From assembly GCF_003515685.1 (NCBI RefSeq), contig NZ_QWEG01000002.1, positions 124,001-188,000 of the forward strand: a stretch of DNA of 64,000 nt, in the 5' to 3' direction. The notes under the pieces were generated by a model that was given only the letters and a program-made list of their open reading frames with translations, did not search any database and was not told the origin of the DNA. Shown one piece after another: positions 52,400 to 61,240 of this stretch. A program made the translations under genes and the position numbers. This DNA comes from Neobacillus notoginsengisoli. GTDB taxonomy: Bacteria > Bacillota > Bacilli > Bacillales > Cytobacillaceae. Each line of letters starts with the position of its first letter. The stretch's first letter is position 1.

Positions 52400-53977
52400 T
52401 TATTTTGTGAGCGAAACTTTATGGAAGAAAGGTATTCCGCTGAAGTCGACGAACAGGCCGTCGATTCCGTTTAGGCCGTGGACGAAGTCTGGATGTTGCA
52501 GGTAAACCATTGGCGCTTCGTCAATAAGGATTTGCGATACTTCTTTATATACAGCATTGCGCTCATCCTGATTTGTTGCTGTGCGTCCTTTGTCAAGCAA
52601 TTCGTCCACCTTCGGGTTAGTGTAGAAGGAGCGGTTGCCCGCTGCTCCATGCATTGAAGAGTGGAAAAGGGCGTATAGGCCGTAGTCGGCGTCACCAGTT
52701 ACAGTTGTCCAGCCAAGGACAAACATTTCATGCTCGCCAGCACCGGTTTTTTCAATGAATGCACCCCACTCGATCACTTCAATTGAAGCCTTGATGCCAA
52801 TTTCGGCCAACTGTGCTTGAACAAGCTCAGCAATGTCGGCGCGCTCCTTAGAGCCTTCGTTAACGAACAATGTTGTTTTGAAGCCATCCGGGAAACCAGC
52901 TTCAGCCAGCAAGGATTTTGCTTTTTTCACATCGAATTCAAGCGGCTTAACATCCTGAGAATTCCCAACAACAGTTGGCGCAAGCGGTCCAACGGCTGCC
53001 ACGCCCTGGCCGTCAAGGATTCCATCAACGATATCTTGTTTATTGATAGCCATTGCGATTGCCTGGCGGACTTTCAGGTTGTCGAATGGCTTTTTATTCA
53101 TGTTGAAGCCCACATAGTCCATTCGTGTTCCTTTAACGCGGTCAAGCTCAATTCCTTCAATGCCTTCCAATTGCTTAACATCAGAAGAACCGACCAGCAT
53201 AACATGTGCTTCACCAGTTTCCAGCATGGAAACTCGTGTAGCCTGCTCCGGAACTACTTTGAAAACAACTGAATCAAGCTTTGCTTTTTCTTCTCCCCAA
53301 TAATCGTCGTTCTTTACGAACTTGATTTCAGCACCGCGGTTCCATGTATCAAACTTAAACGGGCCAGTCCCAATTGGGTTTTCATCAACTGTCTTTCCGC
53401 CGTTCTTTTCTTCTTCAATGGCGGACGGCGCGATGATTGAAGCAGCGTTGTGCGCCAGATGGGCTGGAAGCGGTGCAAACGGTTCTTCCGTTTTGAAATG
53501 AACGGTGTGATCATCAACCACAACGACTTCCTTAATCATGTTCAAAACAACTGCACGCGGAGAAGCAAATTCAGGATCCAGCAGGCGATCGATGTTCATT
53601 TTTACAGCATCGGCCTTTAGTTCCGAACCATCATGAAACGTGACTCCCTCTTTTAATTTAAATTCCCACGTAAGGTCATCGACCTGTTCAAAGGACTCCG
53701 CAAGTGATGGAATGACCTTTCCATCTTTGTCGTAATCAGTCAAACGATCGAAAATTTGTGTCGTAGCATTCGTTGTTGCCGTGTCATTCACTCCATGCGG
53801 ATCCAGAGTTGGCGCATCGGATGGTACAACGAATACCAATTCGCCGCCCTCTTTTGCGGCTCCCTTATCGCCACCTGAGCCATCGCCCTTATTGGACGCA
53901 TTGTTCCCGCCGCATGCTGTCAAGATCAATACGAATGCCAGCATGAGCGTTAGCCAAATATTCTTTTTTGCCTTCAT
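52400..53977 (-). CDS. ABC transporter substrate-binding lipoprotein (DppA/GsiB-like)
   Basis: Family 5 solute-binding lipoprotein for peptides or related ligands. The signal MKAKKNIWLTLMLAFVLILT ends in the lipobox TAC. The mature part has FVVPSDAPTLDPHGVNDTAT, LAESFEQVDDLTWEFKLKEG, TGPFKFDTWNRGAEIKFVKN and VRQAIAMAINKQDIVDGILD. The length is 525 aa. It is divergent from the permease-ATPase genes at 54310-58221, which lack a binding protein of their own, so it almost certainly serves them. Similar proteins import dipeptides, glutathione or opine-like compounds. A TTGATA/TATAAT promoter lies at 54036-54063. Confidence 0.9.
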   Translation of the reverse strand: MKAKKNIWLTLMLAFVLILTACGGNNASNKGDGSGGDKGAAKEGGELVFVVPSDAPTLDPHGVNDTATTNATTQIFDRLTDYDKDGKVIPSLAESFEQVDDLTWEFKLKEGVTFHDGSELKADAVKMNIDRLLDPEFASPRAVVLNMIKEVVVVDDHTVHFKTEEPFAPLPAHLAHNAASIIAPSAIEEEKNGGKTVDENPIGTGPFKFDTWNRGAEIKFVKNDDYWGEEKAKLDSVVFKVVPEQATRVSMLETGEAHVMLVGSSDVKQLEGIEGIELDRVKGTRMDYVGFNMNKKPFDNLKVRQAIAMAINKQDIVDGILDGQGVAAVGPLAPTVVGNSQDVKPLEFDVKKAKSLLAEAGFPDGFKTTLFVNEGSKERADIAELVQAQLAEIGIKASIEVIEWGAFIEKTGAGEHEMFVLGWTTVTGDADYGLYALFHSSMHGAAGNRSFYTNPKVDELLDKGRTATNQDERNAVYKEVSQILIDEAPMVYLQHPDFVHGLNGIDGLFVDFSGIPFFHKVSLTK

Positions 53978-54035
53978 TTTCCATTTTCCCCCTATATATA
54001 TGTATTTGCACTATGAATAACATAGCATGCACTTT

Positions 54036-54063
54036 ATTATATAGAAATATTTAAAATTATCAA
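54036..54063 (-). promoter_or_regulatory. Promoter of the substrate-binding protein gene
   Basis: On the minus strand TTGATA (54058-54063), 16 nt, perfect TATAAT (54036-54041). Confidence 0.65.
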
Positions 54064-54222
54064 TCTCTTAGTTTGATGAATGTTTAAAATGAATAGAAAA
54101 GTCCGATAAATATACGTTTTAGTTCTTCTAAAAAACTCTTTTTCTTTTGCAGGCGGTTGATTGCAATAGCAGTATATTATTTCCATATATAAAAGAGATT
54201 ATTTTTTATACTAATCTAATTA

Positions 54223-54251
54223 TTGTAATTTTTGAAATCAGCCGTTATGAT
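54223..54251 (+). promoter_or_regulatory. Promoter of the ABC permease/ATPase operon
   Basis: TTGTAA (54223-54228), 17 nt, TATGAT (54246-54251), 59 nt before the first gene. It diverges from the promoter at 54036-54063. Confidence 0.6.
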
Positions 54252-54309
54252 ATAACTTAATGTTTTCATTGTTACAAATATTACGTAGTTTTTTAACTTG
54301 GGAGAAAGG

Positions 54310-55224
54310 ATGGAAATACAGATGAATGAACCACAATTACAGCCTGCTCCAGTTGTTAGCTCTGTTGTTGGCAAAACAGCGAAGTCAGCAACCTGGAGAG
54401 GCTTTTATCGTAAACTTGCTAAAAACAAGGCTGCGCTCGCAGGAGCATTCATTGTTTTTACTTTTATCGTATTGGCTGTCTTCGCGCCTTATCTAGCGCC
54501 ACACGATCCCCTGAAGATCACCATGGCCGATAAACTGCAGGGGCCATCATCCGAACATTGGCTTGGTACCGATGATAAAGGGCGGGATATTCTGAGCCGC
54601 CTGCTATATGGATCGCGGATTTCCCTGACCGTCGGGTTCCTATCGACTATTTTGGGAGCCGCTGTCGGAATTGTGCTCGGTGTTGTCTCGGGATATTACG
54701 GGAGATGGGTCGACTCACTTATTATGAGATTTTGTGATGTTTTGCTTGCGTTTCCAGGCATTCTTCTCGCGCTCGCAATCGTCAGCGTTCTTGGCGCCAG
54801 CACAACGAATGTAGTCATCGCTGTCGCCTTTTTTGCAGTTCCCACTTTTGCCCGGATTGTCCGCGGCTCGACTCTAAGTGTCAAAAAACTGGAATACATT
54901 GATGCGATTAAGGCCATGGGAGCCAAGGATTCAAGGATTATTTTCCGGCATATCCTGCCAAATATTCTGTCGCCAATTATTGTACAGGCCACCCTTTACA
55001 TCGCATCGGCCATCATTACGGCGGCAGCTCTATCCTTCCTTGGGATGGGGACCCAGCCGCCTGCCCCCGAATGGGGCACAATGCTGAGCCAGGGCCGTTC
55101 GTACATACGCCAAGCTGCCCATATCACTTTGTTCCCGGGGCTTGCTATTCTGCTCGTTGTTGTCGGCTTTAATTTATTCGGCGACGGGCTCCGCGATGCG
55201 CTTGACCCGAAGACAAAAAAATAA
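54310..55224 (+). CDS. Peptide-type ABC transporter permease (DppC/OppC)
   Basis: Membrane permease, about 304 aa, with the N-terminal OppC-type helix (KAALAGAFIVFTFIVLAVFA), the HWLGTDDKGRDILSRLLYG signature and the EAA loop IDAIKAMGAKDSRIIFRHIL. Five to six hydrophobic segments are visible. The start is chosen at ATG 54310 behind GGGAGAAAGG; other in-frame starts lie at 54298 (TTG) and 54322. It leads an operon of two permeases and two ATPases. Placing the C-type permease before the B-type is the reverse of the usual opp/dpp order. Confidence 0.9.
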   Translation: MEIQMNEPQLQPAPVVSSVVGKTAKSATWRGFYRKLAKNKAALAGAFIVFTFIVLAVFAPYLAPHDPLKITMADKLQGPSSEHWLGTDDKGRDILSRLLYGSRISLTVGFLSTILGAAVGIVLGVVSGYYGRWVDSLIMRFCDVLLAFPGILLALAIVSVLGASTTNVVIAVAFFAVPTFARIVRGSTLSVKKLEYIDAIKAMGAKDSRIIFRHILPNILSPIIVQATLYIASAIITAAALSFLGMGTQPPAPEWGTMLSQGRSYIRQAAHITLFPGLAILLVVVGFNLFGDGLRDALDPKTKK

Positions 55225-55243
55225 GGACGGGAAGGTGACCTGA

Positions 55244-56167
55244 GTGTTTATATTCATCCTACGAAGACTTATTCAAATTATCCCGGTTATGATTGGGGTT
55301 ACATTAGCTGTTTTTCTAATGATGCACTTTATTCCAGGCGACCCGGCGAAAATCATGGCCGGTGAAAACGCGAACCCGGAACAGGTAGAACAAATGCGCG
55401 AGAACCTTGGGCTAAACGACCCTCTTCATATCCAATACATCCGCTATGTCGGGGATGCCATTGTCGGCGACCTCGGCAATTCAATCCGGACCTCAAGGCC
55501 GGTTACCGAGGAAATTTTCACTTCCCGCTTTGGCATTACTGTCCAACTGGCAGTTCTCGGAACGGCGACTGCCGTCATTTTCGGCCTCTTTGCCGGGATT
55601 ATTTCGGCTACAAGAAAATATTCGTTTGCAGATATCAGCCTTATGCTTGCTGCGCTCATTGGCTTATCGATTCCTAACTTCTTCCTTGGGATTGTGCTGA
55701 TTTTCTTCTTTTCTGTTAATCTTGGCTGGCTGCCGGTTGCCGGCTGGGGGACGTGGGAGCAAATGATTCTTCCGGCAATTACACTGGGGACTGGCGGCGC
55801 GGCCATAATTGCCCGAATGACACGCTCCAGTATGCTTGAGGTACTGAATCAGGATTATATCAGGACCGCTTATGCAAAAGGGGTCAGCGACAAGCTTGTC
55901 ATATACAAGCATGCTTTGCGAAATGCATTGATTCCTGTTGTCACAGTCGTTGGCCTCCAGTTCGGCGGGCTGCTCGGCGGTGCTGTGATCACCGAGACCG
56001 TTTTTGCCATAAATGGCCTTGGCCGTTTGATTATTGACTCGATTCGCGCCCATGATTTTCCGATGGTCCAGGGGACAATCCTGGTCTGTGCGGTACTGTT
56101 CGTACTTGTAAATTTCCTCGTTGATATTACGTACCGATTAATTAATAAACGAATTGAATTGAACTAA
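55244..56167 (+). CDS. Peptide-type ABC transporter permease (DppB/OppB)
   Basis: Second permease, 307 aa. The OppB signature is clear: [20 protein letters not shown] at the N-terminus, [16 protein letters not shown], the [16 protein letters not shown] segment and the EAA loop [20 protein letters not shown]. It ends in a final helix before a basic tail. The start is GTG 55244 behind GGAAGGTGACCTGA. It lies 19 nt after the first permease. Confidence 0.91.
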   Translation: MFIFILRRLIQIIPVMIGVTLAVFLMMHFIPGDPAKIMAGENANPEQVEQMRENLGLNDPLHIQYIRYVGDAIVGDLGNSIRTSRPVTEEIFTSRFGITVQLAVLGTATAVIFGLFAGIISATRKYSFADISLMLAALIGLSIPNFFLGIVLIFFFSVNLGWLPVAGWGTWEQMILPAITLGTGGAAIIARMTRSSMLEVLNQDYIRTAYAKGVSDKLVIYKHALRNALIPVVTVVGLQFGGLLGGAVITETVFAINGLGRLIIDSIRAHDFPMVQGTILVCAVLFVLVNFLVDITYRLINKRIELN

Positions 56168-56182
56168 AGGACGGTGAACAGA

Positions 56183-57202
56183 ATGTCTTTAAATAATGAT
56201 AATATTTTGGAAGTAAAAAACCTGCGCACCTCCTTTTTTACCGATGAAGGAGAAGTGAAGGCAGTCGATGGGGTTGACTTTTCCATTGAACGGGGTAAAA
56301 CGCTTGGTATTGTTGGCGAGTCAGGCTCTGGAAAAAGCATCACCTCCCTTTCGATTCTTCGGCTGATTGAAGAGGAAACCGGTAAAATCGTCGATGGGGA
56401 AATTATTTTTAAAGGCGAGAACCTGCTCAACAAAACGAAAAAGCAGATGAAGTCCATCCGCGGCAACAATATCTCAATGATTTTCCAGGAGCCGATGACG
56501 TCGTTAAACCCTACGCTTACTTGCGGTGAGCAGATTGCTGAATCAATCCGTATTCATCAAAAGCTAAATCGCCGGGAGGCTTGGGTGAAGGCGGTAGATA
56601 TGTTGCGCCAAGTTGGGATTCCATCTCCAGAAAAACGGGCAAAGCAATACCCATTCGAGCTATCCGGTGGGATGAGGCAGCGGGTCATGATTGCGATAGC
56701 GCTCGCCTGCACTCCGGAACTGCTGATTGCCGACGAACCGACGACCGCCCTCGATGTGACCATTCAGGCGCAAATCCTTGAGTTGATTAAAAATCTGCAG
56801 GAAGAGCTCGGCACATCGCTGATGATTATTACTCACGACCTTGGCGTCGTTGCCGAAATGTGCGATAAGGTTGCGGTTATGTACTGCGGCAAAGTGGTCG
56901 AATACGCGGATGTCAAAACAATCTTTACGAATCCGAAGCATCCCTATACGGTTGGGCTTCTTCTCTCAGTGCCGAAGCATGATCAGGATTATGAAGGAGA
57001 TCTCGCCGTCATTCCTGGTTCGGTGCCTAGCCCACTAAACATGCCGAAGGGCTGCAGATTTGCACCGCGCTGCCCTCACGCCCGGGATATTTGCCATTCG
57101 GCATTGCCTGAACTTTTGGAAACAGCCGATGGCGATAAGGTCCGCTGCTGGATTTATAGCGACAAGTGGGAAAAAGAAGCAGAGGGGGTCCGCCAGCCAT
57201 GA
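56183..57202 (+). CDS. Peptide-type ABC transporter ATPase (DppD/OppD)
   Basis: ATPase subunit with Walker [14 protein letters not shown], signature [16 protein letters not shown], Walker [21 protein letters not shown], and the C-terminal oligopeptide-transporter extension with the four-cysteine-type segment [15 protein letters not shown]. That extension may bind an iron-sulfur cluster in this family. The start is ATG 56183, with GGTGA 5 nt upstream; GTG 56174 is possible. The product is about 339 aa. Its TGA overlaps the ATG of the next ATPase. Confidence 0.92.
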   Translation: MSLNNDNILEVKNLRTSFFTDEGEVKAVDGVDFSIERGKTLGIVGESGSGKSITSLSILRLIEEETGKIVDGEIIFKGENLLNKTKKQMKSIRGNNISMIFQEPMTSLNPTLTCGEQIAESIRIHQKLNRREAWVKAVDMLRQVGIPSPEKRAKQYPFELSGGMRQRVMIAIALACTPELLIADEPTTALDVTIQAQILELIKNLQEELGTSLMIITHDLGVVAEMCDKVAVMYCGKVVEYADVKTIFTNPKHPYTVGLLLSVPKHDQDYEGDLAVIPGSVPSPLNMPKGCRFAPRCPHARDICHSALPELLETADGDKVRCWIYSDKWEKEAEGVRQP

Positions 57203-58221
57203 GCATACCAACAGCAACAGAGAAGAAAGCATTGCTCGAGGTAAAAAATCTTAAACAATACTTTCCGATTAAAGGCGGAATTTTAGGCCGGACGGTCAAC
57301 TATGTTAAAGCCGTGGATGACATCAGTTTTTCTGTGTACGAAGGTGAAACTGTCAGCATCGTTGGCGAATCTGGATGCGGGAAGTCGACAACTGGAAGGG
57401 CAATCCTGCGTCTTGATGAGCCATTTGCAGGCGAAGTAAATTTCGATGGCGAAAACCTGCTTGGTTTAAGCAAGGGAGAAATGCGAAAAAAACGCCAGGA
57501 TCTCCAAATCATTTTCCAGGATCCTTATGCGTCGCTGAACCCGAGACAGACGGTCAGCCAGATACTTGAAGAGGCGCTTGAGATCCAGAACATAGTCCCG
57601 GCAAAAGAGCGCCGCCAAACGATAGCCGATTTGCTTCACACGGTCGGCATCGGCGCCCACCAAATGGACCGCTATCCGCACGAATTCAGCGGTGGACAGC
57701 GACAGCGCATCGGCATTGCCAGGGCGCTGTCCGTCAATCCGAAACTAATCATTTGCGATGAAGCCGTCTCGGCGTTGGATGTGTCAATCCAGGCGCAGGT
57801 GCTGAACTTGCTCAAGGATTTACAAAGAAAGTTTCAGCTGACGTATCTGTTCATCTCGCATGACCTTGGCGTCGTCCGACATATTTCGGACCGAATTATC
57901 GTTATGTACCTCGGCAAAATTGTCGAAATTGCCGATAAAAAGTCATTGTTCGAGAAACCGCAGCACCCATACACGATTGCCTTGCTATCGGCCATTCCGA
58001 GCACCAACTTGGGACAAAAGCGCGAGCGTATCATCCTGAAAGGCGATGTCCCATCACCAATTGATCCGCCGCAAGGATGCCGTTTCCATACTCGGTGCCC
58101 ATTCGCCTTCGACCGCTGCCGGGTAGAGGAACCAAAGCTCTATGAAGTAGAAGGAACACATCGCTCCGCATGCCATTTAGTTGAAAATGGCGAGTATGAC
58201 TTCACTGGAGGCCGGGCCTAA
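57199..58221 (+). CDS. Peptide-type ABC transporter ATPase (DppF/OppF)
   Basis: Second ATPase, about 340 aa, pairing with the DppD-like subunit. Walker A is GESGCGKSTTGRA, the signature FSGGQRQRIGIARALS, Walker B LIICDEAVSALDVSIQAQVL, and the C-terminal extension has GCRFHTRCPFAFDRC. The start is ATG 57199 ([18 protein letters not shown]), which overlaps the previous stop by 4 nt (ATGA); the 11-codon extension upstream is unsupported. It ends the transporter operon. The ligand could be a peptide or, given the next genes, a ureide-type compound. Confidence 0.92.
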   Translation: MSIPTATEKKALLEVKNLKQYFPIKGGILGRTVNYVKAVDDISFSVYEGETVSIVGESGCGKSTTGRAILRLDEPFAGEVNFDGENLLGLSKGEMRKKRQDLQIIFQDPYASLNPRQTVSQILEEALEIQNIVPAKERRQTIADLLHTVGIGAHQMDRYPHEFSGGQRQRIGIARALSVNPKLIICDEAVSALDVSIQAQVLNLLKDLQRKFQLTYLFISHDLGVVRHISDRIIVMYLGKIVEIADKKSLFEKPQHPYTIALLSAIPSTNLGQKRERIILKGDVPSPIDPPQGCRFHTRCPFAFDRCRVEEPKLYEVEGTHRSACHLVENGEYDFTGGRA

Positions 58222-58275
58222 ACTATTCGGAAACTGGTGACGGTCATGATCAGCTAACCAAAGATTAATAATAGT

Positions 58276-58327
58276 AGAGGGACGGTATCTATTGCCCACA
58301 TCAATGGCAACCGACACCGTCCCTTCC
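58276..58327. repeat. Second type of GGGACGGT hairpin element
   Basis: AGGGACGGTATCTATTGCC on the left pairs with GGCAACCGACACCGTCCCT on the right, around CACATCAAT. It shares the GGGACGGT outer arm with R1-R8 but has a different centre, so it looks like a related but separate element. Confidence 0.65.
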
Positions 58328-58389
58328 TTATATCTCCTTTTCAGTAAATGGCTTAACTAAATCAGGCTGACAAAACAGTTATACCAAGA

Positions 58390-58459
58390 TGATGCACGGG
58401 GACGGTTCTGCTGCTTCTTTCGGGATCCGAATGAAGCACTGGAACCGTCCCCTGCCTCA
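58390..58459 (-). repeat. REP-like hairpin element R7
   Basis: TGATGCACGGGGACGGTTCTG to GGAACCGTCCCCTGCCTCA, inverted relative to R2-R5 and close to R6. It lies just after the stop of the hydrolase gene at 58463 (minus strand). Confidence 0.88.
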
Positions 58460-58462
58460 TGT

Positions 58463-59737
58463 TTATTTATAAGCAAGTTCGTAAAGGGCGCCAATTAGTG
58501 CTTTTACCCCTTCCGCTAAATCTTCCGGGGCTGTATATTCAGCCGGGTTGTGGCTGATTCCCTTTAAACTTGGAACGAACAACATGGCCGTTGGAACGAA
58601 TGGAGCAAAAATTTGTGAGTCGTGTCCTGCCCCACTATGCATAACCTTATAGTTTAAGCCATTTTCTTTACACTTCTGTTCTATGATACCTACCACTTTT
58701 GGATCCATCGGAACCGGGTCTGCATCCATCCACATATTGATCGTCGTTTCAACACCATGTTCCTTTGAAATTTCGTTGATTTTCGCAGTGATCTCCTCCG
58801 TGAATGAGACAATCGCATCCTTGTCCGTATGGCGGACATCAATTGTGAATATAGCCTTACCTGGCACAACGTTGACAATGTTTGGCTGGGCTTCGATTTT
58901 TCCAACGGTCGTAACCAGCGGGTCGCCCGCTTTTCGCGCCATTGAAATCAAATCAAATACCATCTGGCTTGCCGCATAAACCGCGTCTTTTCGATAGCCC
59001 ATAGGCGTTGTACCCGCATGATTCGCTTCACCTGTTACTTCAACAGTGAATCGCCTTTGTCCTACGATACTGGTAACAACCCCTACTGATTTATGCTCAG
59101 TTTCCAAAACGCTTCCCTGTTCAATATGAACCTCGACAAATGCTTTTAAATCGTTTCGCGGTTCTTTCGATTCATCCCTGAACCCAAAGCCGGATTCCTT
59201 CATTGCTTCAACAAACGGAACGCCTTTAAAATCGGTGATTTGTTCAACCTCTGATCGTTTCGCTGTTCCAACTATATTTTTCGAACCCCAGAATGTGTAC
59301 GGGAAACGGCTACCTTCCTCTTCCGCCATGGAAACGACTTCAATGTTCCGAAGCGGCTCACCATATTTTTCGTTTAAATAGTTAATCGCTAAAATACCGG
59401 CGACAATTCCATAAGGCCCGTCATAAATCCCGCCATTTTTCACTGAATCAACATGCGAGCCGGTTAGAATCGTTTCATCCGTATTTTTCCCTTTTAAGGT
59501 TCCAAACAAATTGCCCACTTCATCAAAATGGACATCTAAACCTTCGTTCTCCATCCACTCTTTTAAAGCATGCTGGGCTTGAACCCATTCTTTAGAATAT
59601 AATAAACGTGTGACTCCACCTTCAGGATCCTTCCCGAACTGGCTCAACCACTCCAGCTTTTCAATTGTTTCTTTTGCAAGCATCTTCTGGTCTGCCATTG
59701 GTACCATCTTTACATCTGCCATGATTGTCACGTCCAT
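58463..59737 (-). CDS. M20-type amidohydrolase (allantoate amidohydrolase / N-carbamoyl-L-amino acid hydrolase family)
   Basis: Zinc/manganese hydrolase of the AllC/PucF and hydantoinase-carbamoylase group, 424 aa. Metal ligands are visible in LTGSHVDSVKNGG, YDGPYGIVAGI, MAEEEGSRFPYTFWGS, FVEVHIEQGSVLE and HSGAGHDSQIF. It would split allantoate or N-carbamoyl amino acids, releasing ammonia and CO2. It sits downstream of an MFS carrier and a PucR regulator, a context known from purine and ureide breakdown, so allantoate is the best guess. The exact start is unclear: ATG 59737, GTG 59731 and ATG 59722 are all possible. Confidence 0.84.
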   Translation of the reverse strand: MDVTIMADVKMVPMADQKMLAKETIEKLEWLSQFGKDPEGGVTRLLYSKEWVQAQHALKEWMENEGLDVHFDEVGNLFGTLKGKNTDETILTGSHVDSVKNGGIYDGPYGIVAGILAINYLNEKYGEPLRNIEVVSMAEEEGSRFPYTFWGSKNIVGTAKRSEVEQITDFKGVPFVEAMKESGFGFRDESKEPRNDLKAFVEVHIEQGSVLETEHKSVGVVTSIVGQRRFTVEVTGEANHAGTTPMGYRKDAVYAASQMVFDLISMARKAGDPLVTTVGKIEAQPNIVNVVPGKAIFTIDVRHTDKDAIVSFTEEITAKINEISKEHGVETTINMWMDADPVPMDPKVVGIIEQKCKENGLNYKVMHSGAGHDSQIFAPFVPTAMLFVPSLKGISHNPAEYTAPEDLAEGVKALIGALYELAYK

Positions 59738-59752
59738 TCCTGATTGTTGGTT

Positions 59753-61012
59753 TTAGTGTTGAACAGAAGGTTTTCTAAGGTTCGTCAGGAACATAACTCC
59801 TGTTCCAATCAAAATAATAATAATTGCAACATAAAACCCTAAAATTTTACTTCCAGTCGCATCAGAAATCATTCCCGTTACGAACGGTGCAACGACGGAA
59901 GACATCATTCCAAAGAAGTTAAAGAATCCGAGAGTTGTACTGTATCCCTTTTTCGGAGCAATATCCGCCACATAAGAGATTAGGATCGGATCCACCGCCA
60001 GCTTGCCGAAAAATCCATACAGGACTAAAAACACGAGCAAGAGGCTATTATTTTGAACAGCAACTGTCAAAAATAAGGTTGCTGCTGCGATTAACTCCAA
60101 AATGAGCACGACAGTTATTTTTTTGTTCTTAAATTTATCCGCTACTTTACTGAATAACAAAGCTCCGGGGACAGCTGCGAACGCAACCAAGGAAGATGCA
60201 AATCCAATCGCAACCCCTTTAAATCCTCTCTCCAATTGGAGGTAACTAGGCAGCCATGTAACAATCATGTAGTAGCCATAGCAGGTAGCAAAATATAAGA
60301 CATAGGCGCCAAGCATTCTCACGTCACCGAATAATGTTTTGAAAGAAGCCTTATCTTGAGAACCCTTTTCAGCGTTTACAACCTGATTTTGCCTTTTTCC
60401 TTCTTTAATGACTTTCGTAAACGCAAAAGCCATTAGAAGAATTAATCCGGAAGTAATAAATAATAGTGGGCGCCAACTAAAACCAAGACCCTTTACTAAA
60501 TAGGAAGAGCCAATAAACCCAATCCCCATTCCAAGCGCGGAACCACTATTAATGATCGCCGTAGAAAACCCCCGCTTCTCACTAGGAATCGCCAGCGAAG
60601 AAATCGAGTAAGCTGGCCCGTAGTATGTACCTTGTCCGAGGCCGGCAAACGCACTTCCGATTAACAGAAAGAGTAAAGAAGGGGCAAATCCAACAGTCAA
60701 TGCCCCGAATGCGAAGAGAATAAAGCCGGGTATTAAAATAACCTTCCTCCCAAATTTATCTGCCAGAAAACCAGAAGGTATTTGCATCGATGTGTAACAG
60801 AGGAAAAACACACTCGCGATTAGCCCCATACTAGCGTCGGAGGTGATTCCCAACTGCCCCTTTATTTCCGGCAAAATCGGGTTAAGAATTGTCCTATAAG
60901 TCCAAATCACTGTCCAACCTAAGCAGAATAGAATAACAATTTTCTTCCAATATTCCATTCCCTTTTTTCCCTGTAATCCATCTTGCATTTCAGCTTGCAA
61001 TCTATTTTCCAT
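59753..61012 (-). CDS. Major facilitator superfamily transporter
   Basis: Twelve-span MFS carrier, 419 aa. The loop 2-3 motif is GFLADKFGRKVILIPGF and the mid-protein cytoplasmic loop is long and charged (VIKEGKRQNQVVNAEKGSQD). Good overall similarity to anion:cation or hexuronate-type (ACS-like) carriers is suggested by ILNPILPEIKGQLGITSDAS in TM1. The start is ATG 61012, with AGGGGTGTAG upstream. It lies between the PucR regulator and the amidohydrolase, 15 nt from the latter, so they form one operon. A ureide or carbamoyl compound is a likely substrate, by context only. Confidence 0.85.
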   Translation of the reverse strand: MENRLQAEMQDGLQGKKGMEYWKKIVILFCLGWTVIWTYRTILNPILPEIKGQLGITSDASMGLIASVFFLCYTSMQIPSGFLADKFGRKVILIPGFILFAFGALTVGFAPSLLFLLIGSAFAGLGQGTYYGPAYSISSLAIPSEKRGFSTAIINSGSALGMGIGFIGSSYLVKGLGFSWRPLLFITSGLILLMAFAFTKVIKEGKRQNQVVNAEKGSQDKASFKTLFGDVRMLGAYVLYFATCYGYYMIVTWLPSYLQLERGFKGVAIGFASSLVAFAAVPGALLFSKVADKFKNKKITVVLILELIAAATLFLTVAVQNNSLLLVFLVLYGFFGKLAVDPILISYVADIAPKKGYSTTLGFFNFFGMMSSVVAPFVTGMISDATGSKILGFYVAIIIILIGTGVMFLTNLRKPSVQH

Positions 61013-61201
61013 CTACACCCCTATCCTTTCTTTTCTTGCATAAAAACAACAAGAAGTTTTGTCCTGTGCTGTGTAATAAACAAAGGCTTCTTTACTCATG
61101 AGAATGGCTGAACGATCGTCACCATCTATTGTAAGCGCTTATAAAGAGTGAATCATCATCCCGTCGGACTAAGATAAATTAATTTTTTTATCCCAAATGG
61201 C

Positions 61202-61240
61202 AAAAAAAGAGCAGGCAATTAAAATTGCCCACTCCTTTTT
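61202..61240 (-). terminator. Terminator of the pucR-like gene
   Basis: On the minus strand AAAAAGGAGTGGGCAATT pairs with AATTGCCTGCTCTTTTTTT. The stem starts at the stop codon. Confidence 0.82.
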
